Shown: positions 45,926 through 54,446, counted from the stretch's first letter. The stretch: DNA of 64,000 nt from Flavobacterium sp. J49 (GCF_011742145.1 NZ_JAAQQU010000104.1:639938-703937), one strand, 5' to 3'. A program made the numbers and translations. The notes: generated from the sequence alone by a model not told the origin.

Positions 45926-46010
45926 GGGAGCGATTGGTTCGGGCAGTTTCAGTAATGGCATTTCCCGCTTTTCGGGTTACGCGGTAACCTCTTCAATCGG
46001 GGCTAAATAG
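45926..46010 (+). repeat. Dispersed hairpin element, family 1 (copy B)
   Basis: 85 bp from GGGAGCGATTGGTTCGGGC to ATCGGGGCTAAATAG, with the central palindrome GGTTACGCGGTAACC. It is almost identical to copy C at 46938-47021 in inverted orientation. The pair flanks a 927-bp segment with two genes. Confidence 0.85.
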
Positions 46011-46018
46011 TTAACCAT

Positions 46019-46273
46019 TTAACCATAAAAAGACAAAAAAATCACCCAAACGATAGGGTGAATAAGAATGTAATACAACCTTGATTTTTCCGGCTCGCGA
46101 TAATATTTATACAAATCTTTCAGGAATAAAATAACACTGATAGGAATCAATAAAAGGAATAGGAAAAATCCCGGTCCCGGTGTACATGGGCCACTCGGAG
46201 CCATTTTATCGGTAATAAGCATTACAATTACATAAATAATGTAAAACAAAATCCATTTAATTTCTTTTCGCAT
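46019..46273 (-). CDS. Small membrane protein, 84 aa
   Basis: 84 aa from the ATG at 46273. Two membrane helices lie around residues 6-23 (WILFYIIYVIVMLITD) and 34-52 (FFLFLLLIPISVILFL). A short loop PSGPCTPGPG separates them, and a third hydrophobic end (YILIHPIVWVIFLSFYG) follows. There is no signal beyond the first helix. The alternative start at 46297 would abut the Lrp stop directly. It follows the Lrp-type regulator gene with a 24-bp gap, so it may be co-transcribed. Function unknown. Confidence 0.65.
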   Translation of the reverse strand: MRKEIKWILFYIIYVIVMLITDKMAPSGPCTPGPGFFLFLLLIPISVILFLKDLYKYYREPEKSRLYYILIHPIVWVIFLSFYG

Positions 46274-46297
46274 AGTTTTTTTTAACTCCCAACTCAA

Positions 46298-46768
46298 TCA
46301 CAACTGTATCTGTCTTTCAATCTGCTGTTCCAAAGAAATGAACGTTTCTGTTCTCGAAACCCCGTCAATCGGTTGTATTTTTTTGTTGAGCAATTGCATC
46401 AAATGTTCGTTGTCGCGGCAAATGATTTTGATTAAAATACTCCAGTTTCCTGTGGTATAATGACATTCCAACACTTCGGGGATTTTTTTCAGTTCTTTTA
46501 CCGCATCGGAGTTGCTCGACGCTTTTTCTAAGTAAACCCCAATAAACGCCATGGTTTTGTACCCCAAAACTTTGTTGTCAATAATAAATTTGGAACCGGA
46601 AATCACACCGGCATCTTCGAGTTTGCGCAATCGTTGGTGTATAGCTGCGCCGGAAATTCCGATTTTGTTGGCGATTTGTAAAATGGGTTTTCGGGCATCT
46701 TCCATCAAGTCACGAAGGATTTCTTTGTCGATACCATCAATTTCTATTTGTAGCTGGTTAATCTTCAT
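46298..46768 (-). CDS. Lrp/AsnC family transcriptional regulator
   Basis: 156 aa. The N-terminal winged HTH (about 5-55) contains DKEILRDLMEDARKPILQIANKIGISGAAIHQRLRKLEDAG. The RAM/AsnC ligand-binding domain follows (about 70-150), with FIGVYLEKASSN and the amino-acid-sensing ECHYTTGNWSILIKI stretch. Lrp proteins respond to amino acids. The neighbouring saccharopine dehydrogenase-like gene (lysine metabolism) could be a target, but that is inference. A palindrome upstream at 46781-46806 is the likely autoregulatory site. Confidence 0.92.
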   Translation of the reverse strand: MKINQLQIEIDGIDKEILRDLMEDARKPILQIANKIGISGAAIHQRLRKLEDAGVISGSKFIIDNKVLGYKTMAFIGVYLEKASSNSDAVKELKKIPEVLECHYTTGNWSILIKIICRDNEHLMQLLNKKIQPIDGVSRTETFISLEQQIERQIQL

Positions 46769-46780
46769 GGTTGCTATATT

Positions 46781-46806
46781 TAAAGTAAAAATAGTTATTT
46801 ACTTTA
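46781..46806. promoter_or_regulatory. Candidate Lrp operator
   Basis: Perfect 9-bp arms TAAAGTAAA ... TTTACTTTA with an 8-bp AT-rich centre, 13 bp upstream of the Lrp start. Such AT-rich palindromes fit Lrp/AsnC binding sites. Confidence 0.6.
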
Positions 46807-46839
46807 TATTTTTAACCACAAATCGATATTTAAGTTTTG

Positions 46840-46882
46840 CCGCAAATTCGCAAATTACAGTATTTAATTTGCGAATTTGCGG
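46840..46882. repeat. Perfect 18-bp inverted repeat (43-nt hairpin)
   Basis: An 18-base arm (46840-46857) starting CCGCAAATTCGC pairs perfectly with 46865-46882, with a 7-base loop. Each arm contains two GCAAATT units with an 8-base period. There is no T-run, so it is not an obvious terminator. Confidence 0.8.
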
Positions 46883-46937
46883 TTATAATATAAGCTGAAA
46901 GTCTAAAGAAAGTGTTTGCTGAAAAGAAAATGGAAAC

Positions 46938-47021
46938 CTATTTAGCCCCGATTGAAGAGGTTACCGCGTAACCCGAAAAGCGGGAATTACCATTCCAAAA
47001 ATGCCCGAACCAATTGCTCCC
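46938..47021 (-). repeat. Dispersed hairpin element, family 1 (copy C)
   Basis: 84 bp, inverted relative to copy B. The last 45 bases of the element (TTCCCGC... to ...GGGGCTAAATAG) are identical in B and C. The start differs at a handful of positions. Confidence 0.85.
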
Positions 47022-47024
47022 AAT

Positions 47025-47048
47025 AACTCAGGTACTCAGTTTCTCAGT
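47025..47048. repeat. 8-bp tandem array
   Basis: AACTCAGG, TACTCAGT, TTCTCAGT: three octamers next to copy C, just after the saccharopine dehydrogenase-like stop. Confidence 0.55.
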
Positions 47049-47055
47049 CTTTCCA

Positions 47056-48429
47056 TTAATTCCCCACCAACTTATCCGGATTGTAACCCACATAAGGCAT
47101 TTCGGTTTCGTGGAAAACAATGCCGTGTAGCGCTAATTCTTTCAAAATGGGTTCGTAGACTTCTTTTTTGATAGGCAATTGTACGCCCGGTGTTTTGATG
47201 TTGCCGTTTAGGATTTGGATGGTGGCCATGGCTACCGGTAAACCTACGGTTTTGGCCATCGCGGTGTAAATTTGATCATCGCCGATGCAAACCATTTTGG
47301 AGTCGATTTGCTTTCTTTCGCCTTTGAGTTCGTACCCAAACTTGTGGTACATGACAATCATGTCTTTGTCATCGGGTTGTAAGGTCCAACTGTCGTTAAG
47401 GATGCGCTCTAAAATTTGAGCCGGTGTGGCATTCTTGAGTCCGACAATTTTCTTGGCGTTAAAGATATCGAGTTCCATTAATTTGTCCCACATGATATCG
47501 TCTTGCTCAATGCCTAGTGCCATTCGGGTTTTTAATTCCACCGAATCTGAGGCGTGAAAAGGCAAAAAGGAATTGATATAGTCGCGGTAACTCATCGTTT
47601 CCGAATTTTCCATCACATAAGAATCATCGGTCATGCCTAGTTGTACAAACATGTTCCAAGCTTTGGAAAACCCAACCCGGCGAATGGTACCTCGGTATAA
47701 AGTTAAGATGTCGTCTAAGCCATAAATGCTTCGGTATTTTAGAGAATCGCGGTTGGCGTAGCCTTCAAATTTACCGTAGCCTTCCACGTGGAAGAATTCG
47801 GTTCTGCGGAATAATTTGTGGTATGGTATGTATTTGTATTTGCCTTCTTGGATGAACTTCGCAGCGCCGCCTTGACCGGCCAATACTACGTTTCTCGGCG
47901 CCCAAGTAAATTTGTAATTCCAAAGATTGTCATCGGATTCGGGTGCAATTAAACCGCCGCAAAACGATTCGAATAAAATCATGTTGCCGCCTTTGGCTTT
48001 GATGTCATCAATTACCTTCATCGCACTCATGTGGTCGATACCGGGGTCGAGTCCGACTTCGTTCATGAAGATTAGCCCGTTGGCTTTTACAGCTTCGTCC
48101 AAGCTTTGCATTTCCTCTGAGATATAGGATGCGGTCACCATATTTTTCTTGAAAGTGATACAGTCTTTGGCCACTTCAATATGCATATGAGCCGGTAACA
48201 TTGAAATTACAATATCGGCTTTTTGGATTTCGGCTTGGCGTTGTTCGACATTGTTAATGTCTAAGGCAATCGGGGTGGCGTTAGGGTGATTATAGGTTTT
48301 TCTTCTGGCCAATTCTATTGACAAATCAGCAAGGGTTACATTTAAGTTTTCTTGCGGAGACTTTCTTAAAAGGTACTTTATAAGTGATGATGCTGAGCGT
48401 CCGGCGCCTATGATTAGTATATTTCTCAT
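47056..48429 (-). CDS. Saccharopine dehydrogenase family protein (lysine-branch type)
   Basis: 457 aa from the ATG at 48429. The N-terminal Rossmann domain begins NILIIGAGRSASSLIKYLL (GxGxxxS). Conserved parts follow for the saccharopine/lysine dehydrogenase fold (VISMLPAHMHIEVAKDCI, GLDPGIDHMSAMK, SFCGGLIAPE). By family it oxidises saccharopine or another lysine-derived carbon-nitrogen bond with NAD(P). The exact substrate is uncertain. An in-frame start at 48471 would fall upstream of the predicted promoter and is rejected. The Lrp regulator gene lies downstream in the same direction. Confidence 0.85.
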   Translation of the reverse strand: MRNILIIGAGRSASSLIKYLLRKSPQENLNVTLADLSIELARRKTYNHPNATPIALDINNVEQRQAEIQKADIVISMLPAHMHIEVAKDCITFKKNMVTASYISEEMQSLDEAVKANGLIFMNEVGLDPGIDHMSAMKVIDDIKAKGGNMILFESFCGGLIAPESDDNLWNYKFTWAPRNVVLAGQGGAAKFIQEGKYKYIPYHKLFRRTEFFHVEGYGKFEGYANRDSLKYRSIYGLDDILTLYRGTIRRVGFSKAWNMFVQLGMTDDSYVMENSETMSYRDYINSFLPFHASDSVELKTRMALGIEQDDIMWDKLMELDIFNAKKIVGLKNATPAQILERILNDSWTLQPDDKDMIVMYHKFGYELKGERKQIDSKMVCIGDDQIYTAMAKTVGLPVAMATIQILNGNIKTPGVQLPIKKEVYEPILKELALHGIVFHETEMPYVGYNPDKLVGN

Positions 48430-48447
48430 TCGTTTGTTTGTTACCTG

Positions 48448-48475
48448 CAAAGGTATGAATATTTGATTCAAACAA
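48448..48475 (-). promoter_or_regulatory. Promoter of the saccharopine dehydrogenase-like gene
   Basis: Minus-strand TTG (48473-48475), 17 bp, TACCTTTG (48448-48455). It supports the start at 48429. Confidence 0.6.
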
Positions 48476-48503
48476 AAAAGCCCATCAGTATGATGGGCTT
48501 TTT
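48475..48503 (-). terminator. Terminator of the small membrane gene
   Basis: Stem AAAAAGCCCATCA with TGATGGGCTTTTT around a 3-base loop, 2 bp from the stop of the gene at 48505. Minus-strand T-run. Confidence 0.8.
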
Positions 48504-48504
48504 A

Positions 48505-48828
48505 TTATTCTAAACCTTCCAATTCTTCAAGCTCTTTTTGGGCTTCTTGTTTGGTCTCTATTTTTTGTTGTTCGAATTGGGTGTCAGTCGCTACTTGGTC
48601 TTCAATGAGTAACGTTTTGCCCAAAACCACTACTGAACACAACGCACCAATTACCAGCAATATCTTGGGAAATTTCTTTTGGTTGTCTTCTGATTTTTTT
48701 AAAGTCAGTAAACCAAAAATCAAGGCCAAGCCAATAGGAAGAAAGGCCAAAGTGTCCATAGGTAAAATGGTGAAGACGATGCCTAGCACACCAAAAACAC
48801 AAGCTAAAATTAAAAACAGTTTTCTCAT
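48505..48828 (-). CDS. Small membrane protein, 107 aa
   Basis: Two or three hydrophobic segments (about 3-40 and 55-72) are followed by a charged C-terminal tail (DTQFEQQKIETKQEAQKELEEL) that should form a cytosolic or periplasmic coiled helix. I do not recognise a family. It follows the DUF3108 gene by 12 bp and is probably in the same transcript. Confidence 0.65.
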   Translation of the reverse strand: MRKLFLILACVFGVLGIVFTILPMDTLAFLPIGLALIFGLLTLKKSEDNQKKFPKILLVIGALCSVVVLGKTLLIEDQVATDTQFEQQKIETKQEAQKELEELEGLE

Positions 48829-48840
48829 GATTTTGTCAAA

Positions 48841-49605
48841 TTAAATTCCGGTCGCTGAGGTTAAAACCAATTGTCCGGTACCGACAGGAATACTGAATTT
48901 CAACAAAGCCGGGACTTTTTTGGCATCGGCAGTTAGCCAAATTAAGTTTTGGTCTTTACCGCGTAACGCATCGGTTTTGGCGCCAATGGAGAGTTTGTAG
49001 CATTCTTTTTTGCCCAAATTACCACAGTTTATGGTTTCTTTCCCCATGTATTTTAAAGTAACCGGGATTTGTTTTTCGTCGAAAACAATAATCAATGATT
49101 GGGTTTGCCCAACTTTGAATTTGCTGAAATCCATCGTTCTCACTTTGTATAAAAGCGAAATTACATCTTGTGTTGAACTGCCGATGGTAAAGGTTTTTTG
49201 GGTTTCTGGTTTGTTTCTTTTTTTAACAGTGCTGTTAACGGTATTGCCTTTGAAAGTGTATTTTTCTTTTTTGGTATAACCGCCTTCATCTATACTTCTT
49301 TTGTACAAACTCGGCTTCAAATTCAAAGGGTTGACATAAGATTCATAAATGTCTCTGATTTTAAAAAAGGAGTCCCATTTGCTGTAAGTAGACAATTCAC
49401 AATTCAAATGAAGATAAGTGTTTTTAGCAGTAGCTACGGTTTCGGTACTCATGGTGACTTGTGCCAACTGTGTCATTAAACCGCTCATGTTGTAAGAGCC
49501 TGCAAAAACCAATTTTTCTCCGGGTTTGATGGTTTGACTGTAAATTGAAGGAGCCGAATTTAAAAGAAAAACGGTACTCAGTACAAAAAGAAATCTTTTA
49601 CTCAT
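48841..49605 (-). CDS. DUF3108 periplasmic protein
   Basis: 254 aa from the ATG at 49605. A signal peptide (1-22, ending PSIYSQ) precedes a DUF3108 domain with PGEKLVFAGSYNMSGL, DSFFKIRDIYESYVNP, KYTFKGN and the C-terminal LIWLTADAKKVPALLKFSIPVG. DUF3108 proteins are periplasmic and may belong to the lipocalin-like or LolA-like group, but the function is not known. A longer frame to 49701 reads through the family 2 repeat and is rejected. Confidence 0.85.
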   Translation of the reverse strand: MSKRFLFVLSTVFLLNSAPSIYSQTIKPGEKLVFAGSYNMSGLMTQLAQVTMSTETVATAKNTYLHLNCELSTYSKWDSFFKIRDIYESYVNPLNLKPSLYKRSIDEGGYTKKEKYTFKGNTVNSTVKKRNKPETQKTFTIGSSTQDVISLLYKVRTMDFSKFKVGQTQSLIIVFDEKQIPVTLKYMGKETINCGNLGKKECYKLSIGAKTDALRGKDQNLIWLTADAKKVPALLKFSIPVGTGQLVLTSATGI

Positions 49606-49631
49606 GTTTTTAATATTGTTTTTTTGGTATT

Positions 49632-49664
49632 CGTGACTCGAGCCTGAAAGGCTAACTGACGAAG
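49632..49664 (-). repeat. Hairpin element, family 2 (DUF3108 leader)
   Basis: In mRNA sense: CGTCAGTT, then the hairpin AGCCTTTCAGGCT, then CGAGTCACG. It lies between the DUF3108 -7 box and its start codon. Confidence 0.6.
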
Positions 49665-49698
49665 TAATCTTCGATTTCATCGATTCAAAACTAAGATG

Positions 49699-49706
49699 CA
49701 AATATA
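49699..49706 (-). promoter_or_regulatory. DUF3108 promoter (-7 box)
   Basis: Minus-strand TATATTTG, 94 bp upstream of the ATG. It gives a leader that carries the family 2 element. Confidence 0.5.
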
Positions 49707-49772
49707 AAATTTTAAAGAAGGTAACTCGCCAAAAGAAAAGTGAAATTTCTTTATTTCTAACCAGATAACGGA

Positions 49773-49780
49773 TAAATTTG
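49773..49780 (+). promoter_or_regulatory. DUF423 promoter (-7 box)
   Basis: TAAATTTG fits TAnnTTTG, 25 bp before the ATG at 49806. Confidence 0.55.
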
Positions 49781-49805
49781 CAGATTAGTATTCAAATCAA
49801 GAACA

Positions 49806-50192
49806 ATGGAAAGAAAAATAACTGTAACAGCTGTCTTATTAGGAATGACGGCAATCATTTTAGGTGCGTTTGGCGCTCATGCTTTGAAAAAACATTTGAC
49901 GGTTGAAGAACTACTAACTTTCGAAACGGGAGTTAAATACCAGATGTATCATGCTTTGTTTTTGTTGTTTTTGGGACTCACTACTTTAGTCACAGAAAAA
50001 GGAAAAAAAACCATCTTTCAATTGGTTCTTTTTGGCGTAATTTTCTTTTCGGGTTCGATTTACTTGTTGGCCACTAAAACGATAACCGGGATTGATTTTA
50101 AACCTTTGGGAATTATAACTCCTATCGGCGGAACCTTGTTAATAGTGGGCTGGGCTATTTTGTTGTGGCAGATTTTAAAAGATAGAAGATAA
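49806..50192 (+). CDS. DUF423 membrane protein
   Basis: 128 aa, four membrane helices. The conserved N-terminal block LGAFGAHALKKHL is the DUF423/YgdD signature. KYQMYHALFLLFLG and the last helix (GGTLLIVGWAILLWQIL) complete the family. These small inner-membrane proteins are widespread and their function is unknown. It is transcribed divergently from the DUF3108 gene. The following gene, pckA, has its own promoter. Confidence 0.92.
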   Translation: MERKITVTAVLLGMTAIILGAFGAHALKKHLTVEELLTFETGVKYQMYHALFLLFLGLTTLVTEKGKKTIFQLVLFGVIFFSGSIYLLATKTITGIDFKPLGIITPIGGTLLIVGWAILLWQILKDRR

Positions 50193-50230
50193 TATTTTAA
50201 TAAAAAAAATAGTTTCTAAATTTTAATTTT

Positions 50231-50238
50231 TACCTTTG
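50231..50238 (+). promoter_or_regulatory. pckA promoter (-7 box)
   Basis: TACCTTTG fits TAnnTTTG, 35 bp before the ATG at 50274. Confidence 0.6.
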
Positions 50239-50273
50239 TCGTCTGATTCATAATACAACACAAACTAAATTTT

Positions 50274-51899
50274 ATGGAGAACTACGCTCAAATTACGAAA
50301 TCGATTTCGTTAGAACAATACGGAATCAAAAACGTTAACGAAATTATCCACAATCCTTCCTTCGAAAAATTATACAATGACGAGTTAAATCCAAATTTAG
50401 AAGGCTACGAAAAAGGACAACTTACTGAATTAGGAGCGGTAAATGTAATGACCGGAGTTTTTACCGGAAGATCACCAAAAGACAAATACATAGTTAAAGA
50501 CAGCATCACCGAAAATAGTATTTGGTGGACTTCAGACAAAGCGGTAAACGACAACAAACCGATTACGCAAAATACTTGGGAAGCTTTAAAAGAAACTACA
50601 GTTGACCAACTTTCAGGGAAAAAATTATACGTGGTAGATGCTTTTTGCGGTGCCAATGAAAATACAAGATTAAAAGTGCGCTTTATCATGGAGGTGGCTT
50701 GGCAAGCACATTTTGTAACCAACATGTTTATCCGTCCGACGGAAGAAGAATTGGCGAATTTCGGTGAACCGGATTTTATTGTAATGAATGGTTCTAAAAC
50801 GTCTTTCAAAGATTACGCCGCTCACGGTTTAAATTCTGAGGTTTATGTAGCGTTCAACTTAACCGAAAAAATGCAGTTGATTGGCGGGACTTGGTACGGT
50901 GGCGAGATGAAAAAAGGAATGTTCGCTATGATGAACTACTATTTGCCCTTACAAGGAATTGCTTCGATGCACTGTTCGGCTAACAAAGGGAAAGACGGCG
51001 ATGTGGCGGTTTTCTTCGGATTGTCGGGAACAGGAAAAACTACTTTGTCTACTGACCCAAAACGCGAATTAATTGGTGACGATGAACACGGTTGGGACAA
51101 TGAAGGCGTTTTCAATTTTGAAGGCGGATGTTATGCCAAAACGATTGACTTGAGCAAAGAAAACGAACCGGATATTTATGGTGCTATCAAAAGAGACGCG
51201 CTATTGGAAAATGTAACGGTTAATGCCGATGGTGTGATTGATTTTAAAGATGGTTCGGTTACTCAAAACACTCGTGTTTCGTACCCGATTTATCATATTC
51301 ACAATATAGTTAAACCGGTTTCTAAAGCCGGACACGCTACCAAAGTAATCTTCTTAACCGCAGATGCTTTCGGGGTAATGCCGCCGGTTTCTAAATTAAC
51401 ACCGGAACAAACACAATACTATTTCCTTTCGGGATTTACCGCCAAATTGGCCGGAACCGAAAGAGGTGTTACGCAGCCTGAACCAACCTTTTCTGCATGT
51501 TTCGGGAAAGCCTTTTTGACTTTGCATCCTACGAAATACGGCGAAGAATTGGTTAAGAAAATGGAAGCCCACAACGCAACAGCTTACATGGTAAACACCG
51601 GTTGGAACGGAACAGGGAAACGAATTTCTATTAAAGATACCCGCGCGATTATCGATGCTATTTTAGATGGCTCGATTGAGAAAGCGGAAACTAAAACGAT
51701 TCCGGTGTTCAATTTGACAGTGCCAACCGCATTGCACGATGTGAATCCGGCGATTTTAGATCCTAGAGATACTTATACAGATACGGCTGAATGGAGTGCC
51801 AAGGCAACCGATTTAGCGTCAAGATTCATTAAAAATTTCGCTCAATATACCGATAATGAGCAAGGGCAAAGCTTGGTAAAAGCCGGACCACAGGTATAA
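50274..51899 (+). CDS. pckA: Phosphoenolpyruvate carboxykinase (ATP)
   Basis: 541 aa, the ATP-dependent PEPCK of gluconeogenesis. It converts oxaloacetate to phosphoenolpyruvate. [14 protein letters not shown] is the P-loop kinase motif, followed by [25 protein letters not shown] (metal-binding Asp). [11 protein letters not shown] near the N-terminus and the C-terminal [11 protein letters not shown] complete it. The length matches the family. It fits a bacterium growing on proteins or organic acids. Confidence 0.97.
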   Translation: MENYAQITKSISLEQYGIKNVNEIIHNPSFEKLYNDELNPNLEGYEKGQLTELGAVNVMTGVFTGRSPKDKYIVKDSITENSIWWTSDKAVNDNKPITQNTWEALKETTVDQLSGKKLYVVDAFCGANENTRLKVRFIMEVAWQAHFVTNMFIRPTEEELANFGEPDFIVMNGSKTSFKDYAAHGLNSEVYVAFNLTEKMQLIGGTWYGGEMKKGMFAMMNYYLPLQGIASMHCSANKGKDGDVAVFFGLSGTGKTTLSTDPKRELIGDDEHGWDNEGVFNFEGGCYAKTIDLSKENEPDIYGAIKRDALLENVTVNADGVIDFKDGSVTQNTRVSYPIYHIHNIVKPVSKAGHATKVIFLTADAFGVMPPVSKLTPEQTQYYFLSGFTAKLAGTERGVTQPEPTFSACFGKAFLTLHPTKYGEELVKKMEAHNATAYMVNTGWNGTGKRISIKDTRAIIDAILDGSIEKAETKTIPVFNLTVPTALHDVNPAILDPRDTYTDTAEWSAKATDLASRFIKNFAQYTDNEQGQSLVKAGPQV

Positions 51900-51930
51900 C
51901 AAACTAACTAAACCTAACCAGTTGAAAATT

Positions 51931-51961
51931 CCGTCTTGTTTTTGCGAGACGGTTTTTTTTT
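51931..51961 (+). terminator. pckA terminator
   Basis: CCGTCTTG (51931-51938) with CGAGACGG (51945-51952), one mismatch, followed by nine T. It also abuts the decayed gene on the other strand. Confidence 0.8.
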
Positions 51962-52829
51962 AAAATTTGGCCTGCGCCAAATAAGTTTCAAAAACCATAT
52001 TGTTCTTTTTGGCGTCAAAAAACAGTTGCAATAAAGCTTCTTTTGTGGTTACATTTTTGACCAAATTTTCAATCACAACTTTATCAGTCGCCGTTTTCAA
52101 GTAAGCATTGATTTTGTGGTTTAGAATAGGCACCAAGTAGAGTTTATACTTTGGATTTTTAGAAGTGACTTTAATCTCATTAATTAAAGCATATGCTTTG
52201 TCAAATTCTTTTTTATTGTAATAAAGCGCTGCCAAATTGAGTTTGGCCTCATCAAACTCCTTAGAAATTTTCAAGGCATCATTATACAAGACAACGGCTT
52301 CATCTATTTTTCCGTCAGCTTGATAAGTACTGGCTAAATTGGTTATTACTTGAATGTTGTATGGCGTTAATTGGTAAGCTTTTTCAAAGTAAGATTGGCT
52401 TTCCTCCAAACGATTTTCGTTGAAATGACCAATGCCTTCATACCGGGTCAACGGCATAGAAGTGTTGTCTAAAGGATAAAAATAATGCTCCGATTTTTGG
52501 GCTTCATAAATGGTTTCACTCCAGTTTTTATTGGCTTTGGCCGCATACATTTTTCGCGCATGCTGTTCGCCGTTAAATCGGTACAGAGAGACTAAAGGAA
52601 TAACCGATTGGAATCATCAAAACCCAATAAAAGAGTAAAAGAGCGGTGTTTTGAAGTTGAAAAGTAATTCTTTCTTTTACCCAATTAATAACGCAACCAC
52701 AAAGAAAATAAATGCGGTAAGCAGTATTTGTCTCGGGATCAAAACCCGATCAACAATCGTGGTGGAAAACACTAAAGGCAATAACAATATAAATCCGAAG
52801 GATAATTTTTCAATCAGCTTGTCGCCCAT
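51960..52829 (-). pseudogene. Decayed O-antigen-ligase/TPR-type membrane protein
   Basis: The intact part (51960-52550, 196 aa) is a soluble TPR domain with repeats such as YEGIGHFNENRLEESQSYF and VITNLASTYQADGKIDEAVVLY. Its opening YAAKANKNWSETIYEAQKSE is the join between the membrane part and TPR part of Flavobacterium O-antigen ligase-type proteins. The frame is open upstream without a start to 52613. A second fragment reads NWVKERITFQLQN plus a helix (NTALLLFYWVLMIPIG) in another frame. A third, at 52677-52829, is MGDKLIEKLSFGFILLLPLV...VLIPRQILL, an ordinary N-terminus for that family. About 350 residues of the membrane core are missing, and at least two frameshifts separate the pieces. 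Confidence 0.7.
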
Positions 52830-52870
52830 AATTTTGCTTTTAGTCTTTAAAAAGTAAACATTATTGGCAT

Positions 52871-52910
52871 AAAAAAAATCCTGCTAATGAACTTAACAGG
52901 ACTTTTTTTT
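52871..52910 (-). terminator. hemD terminator
   Basis: Stem TCCTG/CAGGA with A-run and T-run on the two sides (bidirectional in form), 17 bp after the hemD stop. Confidence 0.7.
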
Positions 52911-52927
52911 GAATATTTTTTTGAAAT

Positions 52928-53686
52928 CTATTTTCCTTTATTGGCGTCGGCGATGTATTTTTCCAAAGCCATTGTCATTGATGGAGTTTCCGGCGTTGGC
53001 GCTAAAATATCGATACGCAATCCGTGTTCCAAAGCTTCTTTTTGGGTTGTGCTTCCAAAAACGGCAATACGGGTATTGTTTTGTTGGAAATCGGGGAAGT
53101 TTTTGAATAGTGATTTGATTCCGGTTGGGCTAAAGAAAGCCAAAACATCATAATACACATCGGCCAAATCAGACAAATCGCTCATCACGGTTTTGTAGAA
53201 GGTGGCTTGTGTCCAATCGACTTTTAAATTGTTCAGTGTTTGCGGCACGTCATAATTCAACTGGTCTGAAGCCGGCAACAAGAATTTCTCTTCTTTGTAT
53301 TTTTTAATCAGCGGTGATAAATCAACGAAGTCTTTTTGACCCACATATATCTTTCGCTTTCTGTACACTACATATTTTTGTAGGTAAAAAGCAATCGCTT
53401 CCGATTGACAAAAATATTTCAAATCTTCCGGAACTTTATAACGCATCTCTTCGGCCACTCTAAAAAAGTGATCTACCGAGTTTCTGCTGGTCAAAATTAT
53501 TGCCGTATAGTTGTTGAGGTCAATTTTCTGAGCCCTAACGTCTTTTGCACTAACTCCTTCTACATGTATAAACGGGCGGAAATCAACTTTTACTTTGTGT
53601 TTTTGTTGCAATTCAAAATAAGGTGAATTCTCGACCTTGGGTTCTGGCTGTGACACCAAAATTGTTTTCACTTTCAAATTTGACAT
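52928..53686 (-). CDS. hemD: Uroporphyrinogen-III synthase
   Basis: 252 aa, the usual HemD length. It closes and inverts the D ring of the tetrapyrrole in haem synthesis. The two HemD lobes read AIILTSRNSVDHFF (first) and DVYYDVLAFFSPTGIKSLFKNFP with AVFGSTTQKEALEHG (second). Sequence conservation is low in this family, so fold and length are the main support. Its start is 1 bp after the stop of DUF4271, suggesting translational coupling. Confidence 0.88.
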   Translation of the reverse strand: MSNLKVKTILVSQPEPKVENSPYFELQQKHKVKVDFRPFIHVEGVSAKDVRAQKIDLNNYTAIILTSRNSVDHFFRVAEEMRYKVPEDLKYFCQSEAIAFYLQKYVVYRKRKIYVGQKDFVDLSPLIKKYKEEKFLLPASDQLNYDVPQTLNNLKVDWTQATFYKTVMSDLSDLADVYYDVLAFFSPTGIKSLFKNFPDFQQNNTRIAVFGSTTQKEALEHGLRIDILAPTPETPSMTMALEKYIADANKGK

Positions 53687-53687
53687 T

Positions 53688-54362
53688 TTAATGTGCTAAA
53701 TTTTTTGTAATCAAATAATATATAAAATAGTACGGTGCTATTTCAAGTGCGCAAAGATACAAAATAAAATAAAACAACTTGCCGAGAAGTAAGTTTTGAT
53801 AAATCTTCAAAGAAATCAAATAAGAATACAAGTTTATTATTAAAATGGTACCGATAATGCAAAAAAACAAAAGATTTGATGAAGTGTCGTTGTAAAACAA
53901 GTAAATGTTGACGGGGAGCAATAACAAGCCGATGAACGTTCTATAGCTTACTTTTTGTAAATTGAGTTGTTCAGTGAATTCTTCAATATTAAACGTTGCG
54001 GCGATTATCTTTTCGATTAAGAATTTGGACAGCACAAAAACCCCGAAGAAAGTAAAAATCCGAATGAAGAGAATCCAATCATTTTTTGAAACATAGCCAA
54101 AATGAGCGAGTGCCAACTGGATGAAAAAGGAAAAGGAAATCACTTGAACTACAAATAAAAGTACAGTAAATCCACTCATCAAATGGGAAGTGTCTTTATA
54201 CACTTTGATATACTTGTCCGAGGCCAAAATCTTTAGAAAATCATTGAATCTGGTCTCAAAAGCGGTTCGGGTAATGGCTATCAAGGCAAATGAAAAAACA
54301 AAAAGAAAGGTGGCCCAATCTTTGGCTTCTAAAACTCTCGGCGATAAAACTGTTTCTATCAT
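53688..54362 (-). CDS. DUF4271 membrane protein
   Basis: 224 aa, about six hydrophobic helices. The segments LASDKYIKVYKDTSHLMSGFTVLLFV and FLIEKIIAATFNIEEFTEQLNLQKVSYRTFIGLLLLPVNIYLFY are DUF4271 blocks. It always precedes hemD in Flavobacteria, so it may act in tetrapyrrole or envelope metabolism. That is context only. A TAATTTTG box on the minus strand at 54371-54378 lies so close to the ATG that the transcript would be almost leaderless. Confidence 0.85.
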   Translation of the reverse strand: MIETVLSPRVLEAKDWATFLFVFSFALIAITRTAFETRFNDFLKILASDKYIKVYKDTSHLMSGFTVLLFVVQVISFSFFIQLALAHFGYVSKNDWILFIRIFTFFGVFVLSKFLIEKIIAATFNIEEFTEQLNLQKVSYRTFIGLLLLPVNIYLFYNDTSSNLLFFCIIGTILIINLYSYLISLKIYQNLLLGKLFYFILYLCALEIAPYYFIYYLITKNLAH

Positions 54363-54438
54363 AATCCCGACAAAATTACTAATTTTTTATTTGTTAAATT
54401 ATTATATAATTATTAAGATAAGGCTCTGATAAAAAGTT

Positions 54439-54446
54439 TATTTTTG
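54439..54446 (+). promoter_or_regulatory. Promoter of the mannose-transferase cluster (-7 box)
   Basis: TATTTTTG fits TAnnTTTG, 23 bp before the ATG at 54470. Confidence 0.5.

Noticed and set aside
45926..47021. Insertion sequence around the Lrp gene
   Set aside because: No transposase frame lies between or next to the inverted repeats, and no target-site duplication could be recognised by eye.
48429..48471. 14-residue N-terminal extension of the saccharopine dehydrogenase-like protein
   Set aside because: The extension would start upstream of the -7 box and the Rossmann loop starts directly after the downstream Met.
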